From JALUZX01 sp964561605 (GTDB lineage Bacteria > Planctomycetota > UBA1135 > JALUZX01), in assembly GCA_964561605.1 (NCBI GenBank), contig CAZLQD010000007.1, positions 1 to 33,077 of the forward strand: DNA of 33,077 nt, written 5' to 3'. Shown here piece after piece: positions 16,763 to 24,447 of this stretch (its first letter is position 1; each line of letters begins with the position of its first letter). Under the pieces are notes generated by a model. That model was not told where the DNA came from and ran no database searches. It worked only from the letters and a program-made list of their open reading frames with translations. The position numbers and the translations under genes are program-made.

Positions 16763-17386
16763 ATGCCCGTGGAAGACAGGACCCTGGAGCTCCTCCAGCG
16801 CTGGAACGAGGGAGACAAAGAGGCCCTCGACCAGTTGGTTCGGAAGAACCTTTCCTTCCTGGCCGGGCGGGTCAGGAAGAGACTCGGCCCCTTCCTTCGC
16901 CGCAAGGAGGAGACCATGGACATCGTCCAGGACGCCATGGTGGAGTTCCTCAAGTACGGCCCCCGGTTCCTCCTGGCGAACCAGGCCCAATTCCGGGCCC
17001 TCCTGGCCAAAGTCGTGGAGAACGTACTCCGGGACAAATACGACTGGTTCACGGCGAAACGGCGGAACCTCCACAAAGAACGCCCCCTTCCGGGGGACAC
17101 CCTCCTGGGCCTGGACCCGGGTGTGCGCCCCCCCACCACCCCCAGCCAGGCCGCCCAGCGCAACGAGGAGGAAGCCCGGATCCGCCTGGCCCTGGAACTC
17201 CTCCCTCCCCCCGAGAGGCGGGTCCTGGTGCTCCGGATCTTCGAGGAAAAAAGTTTCCGGGAAATCGGCCGAATCCTGGGACTCGGGGAGAGCGGCGCCA
17301 GGATGCGATTCCGCCGGGCCCTCCCAAAACTCTCCCGGAAAGTGGAGTCCCTCCGAAAGGGGAACCTGGGAGACGCCCTGGCCTGA
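16763..17386 (+). CDS. ECF-type RNA polymerase sigma factor
   Basis: This protein of about 205 residues directs RNA polymerase to specific promoters. Region 2 is visible as RRKEETMDIVQDAMVEFLKYGPRF (about residues 46-69). Region 4 is LPPPERRVLVLRIFEEKSFREIGRILGLGESGARMRFRRAL (about 151-191), with the helix-turn-helix at its end. No anti-sigma gene is next to it; instead a Ser/Thr kinase gene follows after 99 bp, a pairing frequent in Planctomycetota and Acidobacteriota. The ATG at 16763 lies directly after GGAGGA (16757-16762), too close for normal initiation. The in-frame GTG at 16769 is spaced correctly, so the true start is probably GTG and the protein two residues shorter. Confidence 0.88.
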   Translation: MPVEDRTLELLQRWNEGDKEALDQLVRKNLSFLAGRVRKRLGPFLRRKEETMDIVQDAMVEFLKYGPRFLLANQAQFRALLAKVVENVLRDKYDWFTAKRRNLHKERPLPGDTLLGLDPGVRPPTTPSQAAQRNEEEARIRLALELLPPPERRVLVLRIFEEKSFREIGRILGLGESGARMRFRRALPKLSRKVESLRKGNLGDALA

Positions 17387-17389
17387 AGT

Positions 17390-17415
17390 CCCCTCACGGC
17401 CGGAGGGGTTATAAT
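17390..17415 (+). promoter_or_regulatory. Hairpin followed by TATAAT ahead of the kinase gene
   Basis: CCCCTC (17390-17395) pairs with GAGGGG (17403-17408), followed at once by TATAAT (17410-17415). It lies just after the sigma factor stop. It could be a weak terminator, or an extended -10-type promoter with an overlapping operator for the kinase gene. No good -35 box is seen at the usual spacing. Confidence 0.28.
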
Positions 17416-17485
17416 GAAGTATTGGTTTCCCCCCTCTTTCCGCCCCGAACTCCTTATCCCCTGATTCCCGAAGGGAGGCCTCTCC

Positions 17486-20400
17486 ATGAACGGCCCGGGC
17501 GAAGCCCCTCCTCCGGGGGCCAGGGACGGAATGAAACTCCTCCAGGACGCCCTGGAGGTCTTCACCCGCTGGAAGGAAGAGGGCCGGCGGGAATCCCCTG
17601 CCGATCTCCTCTCCCGGAACCCACACCTCAGGGAATTCCTGGAGCCCCTCCTCGGCGAGGAGCCCGCCGAAGAAGGCCCGGGCCGTATGGGGGATTTCGA
17701 GATCCTGGGCGAGATAGGCCGCGGCGGCATGGGCGTGGTCTACGAGGCCCGCCAGGTTTCCCTGGACCGAAAAGTCGCCCTGAAAGTCCTTTCCCTCGGG
17801 CCCGCCTCCAACCCGGCGTCCCTGGCCAGGTTCCGGAGGGAGGCCCAGATCGCCGCATCCCTGGACCACCCGGGCCTGGTGAAGATCCTCGCCTTCGGAA
17901 GCGAAGGAGACACCTTCTTTCTCGCCATGGAGCTCGTGGAAGGGGCTTCCCTCGCCGAGATCCTGGAAGAGGCCGCCCGGAAGGAGCGGATCCCCCGGGA
18001 GGGGAGAGAGGTAGGAGAACTGGTGGCCTCCCTGTGCGGCCTCCCCTTCCGGGAGGCCCCCGCCTGGAAGGGAGGCTACGTGGAGTGTGTCCTGGACCTC
18101 GTCCTGCAGGTGGCCCTGGCACTGGACCACGCCCACCGGGCCGGCATCGTCCACCGGGACGTGAAACCCTCCAACATCATCGTCCGTCCCGACGGAAGGG
18201 CCGTGCTAACCGATTTCGGCCTGGCCAGGGAGAGCGGCGACCCCACCATGACCATGACGGGGGACTTCGTGGGGACGCCTCATTACGTTTCTCCTGAACA
18301 GGCGAGAGGTGGAAGGGTGGACGGAAGGACGGACGTCTTCTCCCTGGGATCCACTCTCTACGAGCTCCTGACCCTGAAAAAGCCCTTCGCCGGGGAATCG
18401 ACCCACCAGGTCCTGGGCAGGATCCTCACCAAGGACCCCGCCGAGCCGCACAAGGTCGCCCCGGACCTGCATCCCGACCTTTCCGCCGTGATCCTGAAGG
18501 CCCTGGAGAAGAATCCGGCTCTCCGTTACTATTCGGCCGGTGAATTCGCCCGGGACCTGCGGGCCTTCCTGGAATACAGGCCCGTCTCCGCAAGGAGGCC
18601 CACAGCCCTCTCCAGGGCCCTGAAATGGGTGAAACGCGAGCCCAGGAAGGCCGTCCTGGCCTTCGTCCTGGGGGCCGCCCTGTTTTCCCTTGGGGGAATG
18701 GGGATCTACCTTTCGGGAAAGCAAGGCGAGATCCGCCTCGCCCAGGCGGCCATGAAGAAGGAGAGACTGGAGGACCTCCTGGGCATGGCCTTTCTTGTGA
18801 TGGAGGAAAACCCCGCCGAGGGGAAATCCCTTTTGAAGAAGGCATTCTCCCTGGATCCCAAGGACCGGGACGTCCTCCTCGCCCGCCGCCTCTTCCTGGA
18901 GGAAGGAGAGGAGGAGCCGGCCCCGGCAGGGGTGAGGGGTGAGCCCGGGGAATCCCCCGCGAAGAAACTCCGCTCCTCGATGGATTTCTTCCTGGCGTCC
19001 CTCGAGGCGGGGAAGCGGGCAGGCCGGACCATGGCCGGAAGGGATTTCCGGGAAGCCCTCCGGGCCGCCGAGGAGTCGATCCTCCTTTCCCCCCGCCCGC
19101 GGGCCCTCTACTTCTACAATCTCGCCGCCCTTGCCTTCAAAGCCGCCGAGGCGAAAAAAGCCCTGGTCGCGGCCCGGCGGGCCTCCCGGAGGGCGGCCCT
19201 GGCCCTGGAGAACTTCTGGCCCGGGAGAATCGACGCGAAGTTCTTCCTGGCTCTCGCCCTCTCTCTCCAGGATCCCGCCCGGGCCCTGGAGATCCTGGAC
19301 GAGAGGAAGGCGGCGGGAGCCCCGGAGCCCCACACCGCATACAGGATCCGTGCGTTCTGCCTGGCCTCCCTGGGGAGGATCGACCGGGCCCTGGCCGTCC
19401 TGGAAGAAGACCTGGCCCGCCACGGCCGGGACAGAAAGACAGCCGCCTCCATCCACCTCCACATGGGAGTCCTCTCCTCCGCGAAAGGGGACCCTTCCGC
19501 CGCCCTGGACCACTACAGGAAGGCAGTTTCCTCAGACCCGGAACTCTTCCAGGCATGGAACAATCTCGGTCTCGTCCTGGTCAAGAAACGGAAATGGGAA
19601 GAGGCGGAGCAGTGCCTGAAGAAGGCCTCGGCCGCCCGGCCCGGGTATGTCTCCCCCCACATGAACCTGGGCCTCCTGGCCATCCAGATGCGGAAGCCGG
19701 GAGAGGCCGAGAGGCACCTCGAGAAGGCCATGGAGCTGGATCCGCAGAACTACACCATCCGTTCCAGCCTGGCCTGGGTCCTCAGGAAGACGGGGAGGCG
19801 AAAACAATCCGAGGAGCTCTACCGGTCCCTGATCCGGCTCGATCCCGGCCGGGGGGAGGCTTTCGAGGGCATGGGGCTCCTTCGACGGGAGGACCCCCTC
19901 GAGGCCCTTCCCTGGTTCAGCGAAGCCGCCGAGAGGGACCCGGAGAACTGGCGGTTCCGCCTCAACCTCGGCACCACCCTGGCCAGGCTCGGGCGGTTCG
20001 AAGAGGCTCTCCCCCACATAAGGAAGGCGGTCTCCCTGCGGCCGGACCACAGGATCTCCCACCAGAACCTGGTTCGGATCTTCAAAGACCTCGGGCGGAC
20101 GGCAGAGGCCAGGGCGGAGATCCTCCGCTGGATGGAAAAGGACCGTGATTCCCTTTGGGATTGGTTCACCCTGGCGGAGATTCACGCCGGGGCCCGGGCC
20201 GGAATCCCCGGCGCGCCTCCCGGAGAAGATATTCGTTCCGCCGAAAAAACTGCCGCCCTGACCGGAGAGGGTGACCCGGAAGCCCTTCTCTTCCTTGCCG
20301 AGATCCAGCTCAGGCACGGCCGAAGAGACCGGGCCTGGAAATCCATCACGAAAAGCCGCAGACTCCTTGAGACCATCCGCATGGCGCCATCCAAGAAGAA

Positions 20401-20545
20401 GCGGGTGAGGGAAGGCCTGGGGAGGGTGGAGAGGGCATGGAAAGGAGGAACGCCCCATGGACCTGGGCCTGGAGGGAAAGAGGGCGCTCGTGGGGGGAGC
20501 CAGCAAGGGACTGGGGTTCGCCGTGGCGCGGGCCCTGGCAAGTGA
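17486..20545 (+). CDS. Transmembrane Ser/Thr protein kinase with TPR repeats
   Basis: This 1019-residue protein has a Hanks-type kinase domain (about residues 68-370). The glycine loop is GRGGMGVVYEA (near 77), the invariant lysine is in VALKVL, the catalytic loop is HRDVKPSN (near 222), then DFGLARE (near 242) and GTPHYVSPEQ (near 262). A transmembrane helix (about 388-410) is followed by a long helical region rich in TPR units up to about residue 900, likely a periplasmic or protein-binding domain. An N-terminal 60-residue helical stretch resembles the sequence before kinase domains in planctomycete proteins. The ATG is preceded by GGGAGG at 7 nt. It probably works with the sigma factor encoded just upstream. 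The last about 30 codons overlap the next gene by 89 nt and give a Gly/Pro/Arg-rich tail that is probably not functional sequence. Confidence 0.9.
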   Translation: MNGPGEAPPPGARDGMKLLQDALEVFTRWKEEGRRESPADLLSRNPHLREFLEPLLGEEPAEEGPGRMGDFEILGEIGRGGMGVVYEARQVSLDRKVALKVLSLGPASNPASLARFRREAQIAASLDHPGLVKILAFGSEGDTFFLAMELVEGASLAEILEEAARKERIPREGREVGELVASLCGLPFREAPAWKGGYVECVLDLVLQVALALDHAHRAGIVHRDVKPSNIIVRPDGRAVLTDFGLARESGDPTMTMTGDFVGTPHYVSPEQARGGRVDGRTDVFSLGSTLYELLTLKKPFAGESTHQVLGRILTKDPAEPHKVAPDLHPDLSAVILKALEKNPALRYYSAGEFARDLRAFLEYRPVSARRPTALSRALKWVKREPRKAVLAFVLGAALFSLGGMGIYLSGKQGEIRLAQAAMKKERLEDLLGMAFLVMEENPAEGKSLLKKAFSLDPKDRDVLLARRLFLEEGEEEPAPAGVRGEPGESPAKKLRSSMDFFLASLEAGKRAGRTMAGRDFREALRAAEESILLSPRPRALYFYNLAALAFKAAEAKKALVAARRASRRAALALENFWPGRIDAKFFLALALSLQDPARALEILDERKAAGAPEPHTAYRIRAFCLASLGRIDRALAVLEEDLARHGRDRKTAASIHLHMGVLSSAKGDPSAALDHYRKAVSSDPELFQAWNNLGLVLVKKRKWEEAEQCLKKASAARPGYVSPHMNLGLLAIQMRKPGEAERHLEKAMELDPQNYTIRSSLAWVLRKTGRRKQSEELYRSLIRLDPGRGEAFEGMGLLRREDPLEALPWFSEAAERDPENWRFRLNLGTTLARLGRFEEALPHIRKAVSLRPDHRISHQNLVRIFKDLGRTAEARAEILRWMEKDRDSLWDWFTLAEIHAGARAGIPGAPPGEDIRSAEKTAALTGEGDPEALLFLAEIQLRHGRRDRAWKSITKSRRLLETIRMAPSKKKRVREGLGRVERAWKGGTPHGPGPGGKEGARGGSQQGTGVRRGAGPGK

Positions 20546-21248
20546 GGGCGCGAAGGTCTCCATCTGCGCCAGGGAGAAGGGACCACTGGAGGAGGCGCGG
20601 GAGAGGATCGGGAAGGAAAGGGGCGCGGAAGTGCGGGCCGTACCCTGCGACGTGAGGGAACCGGCCATGCTGGACGCCTGGATCGACGACGCCCTGGAAG
20701 CATGGGGGGGAGTGGACATCTACTTCCACAACGCCGGGGGGCCGCCGCCCGGGACCTTCGAGAGCCTTCCCGAGGAGGCCTGGGACGAGGCCTACGGCCT
20801 TCTGCTTCGGCCCGTGATCCACGCCGTGAAGCGAGTCCTTCCCGGCATGAAGGACCGGCGCTGGGGGCGGATCCTCAACCTGGCCTCCATCACGGTCAAG
20901 CAACCCAGCCCGGACCTGGTCCTGAGCAACGCCCTCCGGTCCGCCCTCGTCTCCATGGCCAAGACCCTGGCGGGAGAAGTCGGGCCTTTCGGGATCACCG
21001 TAAACAATCTCTGCCCCGGGTACTTCGACACCGAGCGGGCCAGGTCACTCCTGGCGAAGCGGGCCGCCGGAGCCGGGGAGGAGGAGGACGCGATCCGGCG
21101 GGCCCTCCTCCGTGAGGTGCCGTTGAGGCGGATGGGCGACCCGGACGAGCTGGCCGCCCTGGCGGCCTTCCTCTGCTCCGAGAAGGCCTCTTACATCACG
21201 GGGACCACGATCCTCGTGGACGGAGGCCTCTACAAGGGCCTCATGTAG
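20457..21248 (+). CDS. Atypical short-chain dehydrogenase/reductase
   Basis: This 263-residue protein has the SDR Rossmann fold. The nucleotide loop is VGGASKGLG (residues 12-20), the NNAG-type motif appears as FHNAGG (90-95), and ILNLASIT (139-146) marks the strand before the active site. The C-terminus has VNNLCPGYFDTER and GTTILVDGG as in FabG-like enzymes. The catalytic YxxxK is missing: the aligned positions are L154 and N158. It therefore belongs to a group of SDR proteins with a changed or lost catalytic centre. The start is well supported by AAGGAGG 8 nt before the ATG, even though it lies inside the end of the kinase gene. Substrate unknown. Confidence 0.85.
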   Translation: MDLGLEGKRALVGGASKGLGFAVARALASEGAKVSICAREKGPLEEARERIGKERGAEVRAVPCDVREPAMLDAWIDDALEAWGGVDIYFHNAGGPPPGTFESLPEEAWDEAYGLLLRPVIHAVKRVLPGMKDRRWGRILNLASITVKQPSPDLVLSNALRSALVSMAKTLAGEVGPFGITVNNLCPGYFDTERARSLLAKRAAGAGEEEDAIRRALLREVPLRRMGDPDELAALAAFLCSEKASYITGTTILVDGGLYKGLM

Positions 21249-21347
21249 CCCCCCCCCGGCGGGATCGAGGCGGAGCATTCGAGTTTATATACGGTGCAAT
21301 GAAGGCCTGGGACACGTAGCCTTCGAGTCGCCTTTGCGTGGAAAGAA

Positions 21348-22649
21348 ATGGTATACGGAAAAGAAGAAGACCCGACTCGCCCTGGAGAAGGAGACGGGGG
21401 AGATCCTGGAGCTCCGGGCCGGGTCCCGCCCGGTCCCGGACCAGGTGCCACGGACAGGTCCCAGGTGACCGAAACCGGCCCCGGGCCCCGGAAGGGCCCC
21501 CTCTGGGGGCCCACGCTGGCCATTGCGGCCGGGCATTTCCTGCACGACGTCTTCAGCTCCTTCTACGCCCCTCTTCTGCCTGTTTTGCAGGAAAGGCTCT
21601 CCCTGACCTACAAGGCCGCCGGGGCCCTCTCGGTCTTTCAGCGTGTCCCTTCCCTGGCCAATCCCTTTCTCGGGGCCCTGGCGGACCGGATGTGCATGCG
21701 CCGCCTCCTGGTGGCGGCGCCCCTGGTGACGGCCGGGTCCATGACCCTGATCGGCCTCGTTCCCTCCAAGGTCCTTCTCGCCCTGGTCCTGCTTCTCGGG
21801 GGCGTCGGCTCGGCCCTCTGGCACGTGCCGGCCCCGGTGGTCCTGGCCCGGGTCTCCCGGCAGAGGGTGGGCATGGGCATGTCCTTCTTCATGCTCGCAG
21901 GCGAAGGAGCCCGGTCTGCAGGGCCACTCCTTTGCCTGGCCGCGGTCTCCCTCTTCGGGCCCGGCGGCCTGCCCCTGCTCCTTCCCCTGGCCTTCCTCGG
22001 CTCCTTCCTGGTCTGGCGGGCCACCCGGCCCTTGGAGAAAGAGGCGGAGGAGAGAAAGGGGCGGTCCAGAAAAAAGGAATCCTGGAAGCCCCTGGTCCGC
22101 CTTCTTGCGCCCCTGGCGGTCCTTGTGATCGGCAAGTCCTTTCTCACGCAGGCCTTGGGGACCTTCCTCCCGGTCTTCATCGTCTCCCGGGGAGGATCGC
22201 TCTGGCTCGGTGGGGCGGCCTTGGCCATCCTCAGGGCCACCAGCGCCGCCGGATCCCTTCTCACCGGGACCCTCTCCGACCGGTGGGGCCGGAAGAGGAT
22301 GGTGGCGGCCCTGACCCTCCTTTCGCCGGCCCTCATGATCCTCATGGTCCTGGCCCCGCCCTGGATGCTCTTCCCCTGCCTGGTGATGCTCGGCCTCGTG
22401 GCCTACTCGGACAACCCGGTCCTCCTGGCCCTGGTGCAGGAGGAATCCGGGAGCCGGCCCGCCGTGGCGAACGGGATCTTTCTCTTCCTGGGCTTCCCCG
22501 TCCGGTCCCTGGCCGTCGTTGCCGTCGGGGCCGTGGCCGACGCCTGGGGCCTGGAGACAGCCTTCCTCTGGAGCGGCATCGCAGGATTCACCGCCCTCGC
22601 CGGCATCCTCACCCTTCCTGCCGGGAGTAGTTTTATAACGAAACCTTAG
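21348..22649 (+). CDS. MFS transporter, fosmidomycin-resistance (Fsr)-like
   Basis: This 433-residue protein is a major facilitator membrane transporter with about 12 hydrophobic helices in two halves split by a charged loop (EKEAEERKGRSRKKE, about residue 235). The first helix GHFLHDVFSSFYAPLLPVL and the loop ALADRMCMRR followed later by TLSDRWGRKRM are typical of the Fsr-type subgroup, which exports small acidic or drug-like compounds. The first about 45 residues are a Pro/Gly-rich tail; an in-frame GTG near 21465 is an alternative start. Its last ten codons (PAGSSFITKP) lie inside a repeated palindromic element, so the natural C-terminus was probably replaced by repeat insertion. Substrate unknown; an organic acid exporter would fit the neighbourhood. 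Confidence 0.82.
   Translation: MVYGKEEDPTRPGEGDGGDPGAPGRVPPGPGPGATDRSQVTETGPGPRKGPLWGPTLAIAAGHFLHDVFSSFYAPLLPVLQERLSLTYKAAGALSVFQRVPSLANPFLGALADRMCMRRLLVAAPLVTAGSMTLIGLVPSKVLLALVLLLGGVGSALWHVPAPVVLARVSRQRVGMGMSFFMLAGEGARSAGPLLCLAAVSLFGPGGLPLLLPLAFLGSFLVWRATRPLEKEAEERKGRSRKKESWKPLVRLLAPLAVLVIGKSFLTQALGTFLPVFIVSRGGSLWLGGAALAILRATSAAGSLLTGTLSDRWGRKRMVAALTLLSPALMILMVLAPPWMLFPCLVMLGLVAYSDNPVLLALVQEESGSRPAVANGIFLFLGFPVRSLAVVAVGAVADAWGLETAFLWSGIAGFTALAGILTLPAGSSFITKP
22615..22643 (+). repeat. Palindromic-element repeat copy A, inside MFS gene end
   Basis: First of three copies of a unit containing CCGGGAGTAGTTTTATAACG. It spans the last codons of the MFS gene and supplies its C-terminal residues. 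It shares 29 identical bases with copy C in inverted orientation and 24 with copy B in direct orientation. Confidence 0.9.
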
Positions 22650-22659
22650 ACCCTGTCTT

Positions 22660-22686
22660 TTTCTGCCGGGAGTAGTTTTATAACGA
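22660..22686 (+). repeat. Palindromic-element repeat copy B
   Basis: Second copy, direct relative to copy A, starting 45 bp further on. Its 24-bp core (22663-22686) pairs perfectly with copy C (22698-22721) around an 11-nt loop. The resulting strong hairpin lies between convergent genes and could also end transcription of both. Confidence 0.9.
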
Positions 22687-22695
22687 GGCTCCTGA

Positions 22696-22724
22696 TTTCG
22701 TTATAAAACTACTCCCGGCAGGAA
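22696..22724 (-). repeat. Palindromic-element repeat copy C (inverted)
   Basis: Third copy in inverse orientation, ending 9 bp before the stop codon of the leftward acyl-CoA dehydrogenase gene. Copies A and C could be terminal inverted repeats of a 110-bp miniature element (22615-22724). No transposase is encoded nearby. Confidence 0.9.
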
Positions 22725-22733
22725 ATGGGGGGA

Positions 22734-23891
22734 TCAGAGTGGTTTGCAGCCGAGGTGGCGGGCGATGACGAGGCGCTGGATCTCGCTGGTGCCTTCTCCG
22801 ATCTCGAGGAGCTTCTGGTCCCGATAGTAGCGCTCCATGCCGTATTCTTTCATGAGGCCGTAGCCTCCCATGGCCTGGACGCCGGCGTTGACGGCCCGGA
22901 GCGCCACTTCCGAGCAGTAGAGCTTGGCCATGGCCGCTTCCTTGGCGAAGGGCTTCCCCGAGTCCCGGAGCCAACAGGCCCGATACAGGAGGGCCCTGGC
23001 AGCCTCGACCTCGGTGGCCACGTCCGCCAGCCTGAAGGCGACGGCCTGGAATGAATTGACGGGCCGCCCGAACTGTTTTCGCTGACTCGTGTATTGCAGG
23101 GCGAGTTCCAGGGCGCCCTGGGCGCATCCCAGGCCCATGGCGGCGATGGCCAGCCTTCCCGAGTCCAGGGTGTGGAGCATCTGGTGGAAGCCTTCGCCCC
23201 GCTTTCCCAGCATGGCCGAGTCCTTCACCCGACAGTTGTCGAAGTAGAGTTCGCTCGTATTCGAAGCCCGCCACATCATTTTCTTGTGCATGGGCTTCGC
23301 CTCGAAGCCGGGCGTGCCGTTCTCCACGATGAAGGTAGTGTATTCCTTCTTGCCGTCAGGCCGCTTTCCCGTGACCGTCTGGACCACGGACCCCCAGGTG
23401 ATTGGGGTGGATGCATTGGTGATGAAGATCTTGGAGCCGTTGATCACCCACTCGTCGCCTTCCTGCCTGGCCGTAGTCTGGGTGCCGCCCGCGTCGGATC
23501 CGGCGTTGGGCTCGGTCAGGCCGAAGGCGAAGAGCTTCTTCCCCGTGCAGAGCAGGGGCAGGTATTTCTGCTTTTGCTCCTCCGAGCCGAAGTAGTAGAT
23601 CGGCCCCAAACCGAGGGAGTTGCCCGCCGCCACGGTGGCGGCCTGGCTCCCGTCGATCCGGGAGATCTCCTCCACGGCGATCACGTAGGCCAGGTAGTCC
23701 ATGCCCTGGCCGCCGTATTCCTCGGGGAGGAAGATCCCGAAGAGTCCCAGCTCCCCCATCTTGTGGGTGAGCTCCACGGAGAACTCTTCCTTCTCGTCCA
23801 GTTCCTCCGCAACGGGCTTGATCTCCTGCTCGGCGAATTCCCGGACCGTGTCCCGGAGCATCTGGTGGCTTTCGGGAAGCTCCATGTCCAT
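22734..23891 (-). CDS. Acyl-CoA dehydrogenase, probable isovaleryl-CoA type
   Basis: This 385-residue flavoprotein has the full acyl-CoA dehydrogenase pattern: PEEYGGQGMDYLAYVIAVEE, FGLTEPNAGSDAGG, the RKQFGRPVNSFQAV helix, QAMGGYGLMKEYGMERYYRD and the catalytic Glu in EIGEGTSEIQRLVIARHLG. It is the last gene of a leftward operon encoding a methylcrotonyl-CoA-type carboxylase and HMG-CoA enzymes. On that basis isovaleryl-CoA to 3-methylcrotonyl-CoA is the most likely reaction, or the reverse reduction. Start ATG at 23891 has AGGAGG at 6 nt; a second in-frame ATG lies two codons on. It is distinct from the acyl-CoA dehydrogenase beside icmF. The substrate call rests on context. Confidence 0.9.
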   Translation of the reverse strand: MDMELPESHQMLRDTVREFAEQEIKPVAEELDEKEEFSVELTHKMGELGLFGIFLPEEYGGQGMDYLAYVIAVEEISRIDGSQAATVAAGNSLGLGPIYYFGSEEQKQKYLPLLCTGKKLFAFGLTEPNAGSDAGGTQTTARQEGDEWVINGSKIFITNASTPITWGSVVQTVTGKRPDGKKEYTTFIVENGTPGFEAKPMHKKMMWRASNTSELYFDNCRVKDSAMLGKRGEGFHQMLHTLDSGRLAIAAMGLGCAQGALELALQYTSQRKQFGRPVNSFQAVAFRLADVATEVEAARALLYRACWLRDSGKPFAKEAAMAKLYCSEVALRAVNAGVQAMGGYGLMKEYGMERYYRDQKLLEIGEGTSEIQRLVIARHLGCKPL

Positions 23892-23913
23892 ATCGAACCT
23901 CCTGGCTCTCAGG

Positions 23914-24447
23914 TCAGCCCTGGGGCTGTATCCGAATAAGCGTATCCCCAGGGTTCACATTGTCCCCGGGAGACACGCGGATCTCCTCCACTACGCCGTC
24001 GATCCCGGCGGCGATCTCCGTCTCCATCTTCATGGACTCCACCACCAGGAGGGGAGTCCCTTTCTTCACCTCGGCCCCGGGTTCCACGAGGACTTTCACC
24101 ACCCGGCCCGGCATGGGTGCCTGCACATCCGGGCCCGCGCCGGGTTCCTCACCTTCCTGCTCGGCCGCCAGGTCCGCGTCCGCCAGGCCGTAGGTCATCC
24201 CCTCCAGGCAGACCCAACCCTCCCCGGAAGAGGAAAGGTGGACCGCCCCTTCCAGGTTCCGGCCCGGGCAGACCACCTGGACCAGGCTCCCCCGGCGGAC
24301 CACCCGGGCCTCCTGGAGGGAGAGGACTTCCTCCTTCCCGGCCTCGGTTTCACGCCGGACGGTGATGTCCACAAGAGGGCTTCCGGCCCGCTCCCGGACC
24401 TCCACTTCCAGGATCTCTCCATCCAGGTTGTAGCGAAGGGTGCGCAT
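23914..24447 (-). CDS. Biotin carboxyl carrier protein
   Basis: This 177-residue protein carries the biotin that moves between biotin carboxylase and carboxyltransferase. The C-terminal biotinyl domain (about residues 105-177) has PMPGRVVKVLVEPGAEVKKG and the biotinylation site VVESMKMETEI with its central Lys. The N-terminal 100 residues (MRTLRYNLDGEILEVEV and so on) form a beta-rich region like that linking biotin carboxylase and biotinyl domains in fused acyl-CoA carboxylase alpha subunits. Here that half is encoded as a separate protein. Its ATG overlaps the stop of the biotin carboxylase gene (TGATG), so the two parts of the alpha subunit are probably made in equal amounts. A longer upstream frame is a shadow of the carboxylase gene. 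Confidence 0.9.
   Translation of the reverse strand: MRTLRYNLDGEILEVEVRERAGSPLVDITVRRETEAGKEEVLSLQEARVVRRGSLVQVVCPGRNLEGAVHLSSSGEGWVCLEGMTYGLADADLAAEQEGEEPGAGPDVQAPMPGRVVKVLVEPGAEVKKGTPLLVVESMKMETEIAAGIDGVVEEIRVSPGDNVNPGDTLIRIQPQG

Noticed and set aside
22615..22724. CRISPR array from the repeated 24-bp unit
   Set aside because: Only three copies, one inverted, with unequal short spacing and no cas genes.
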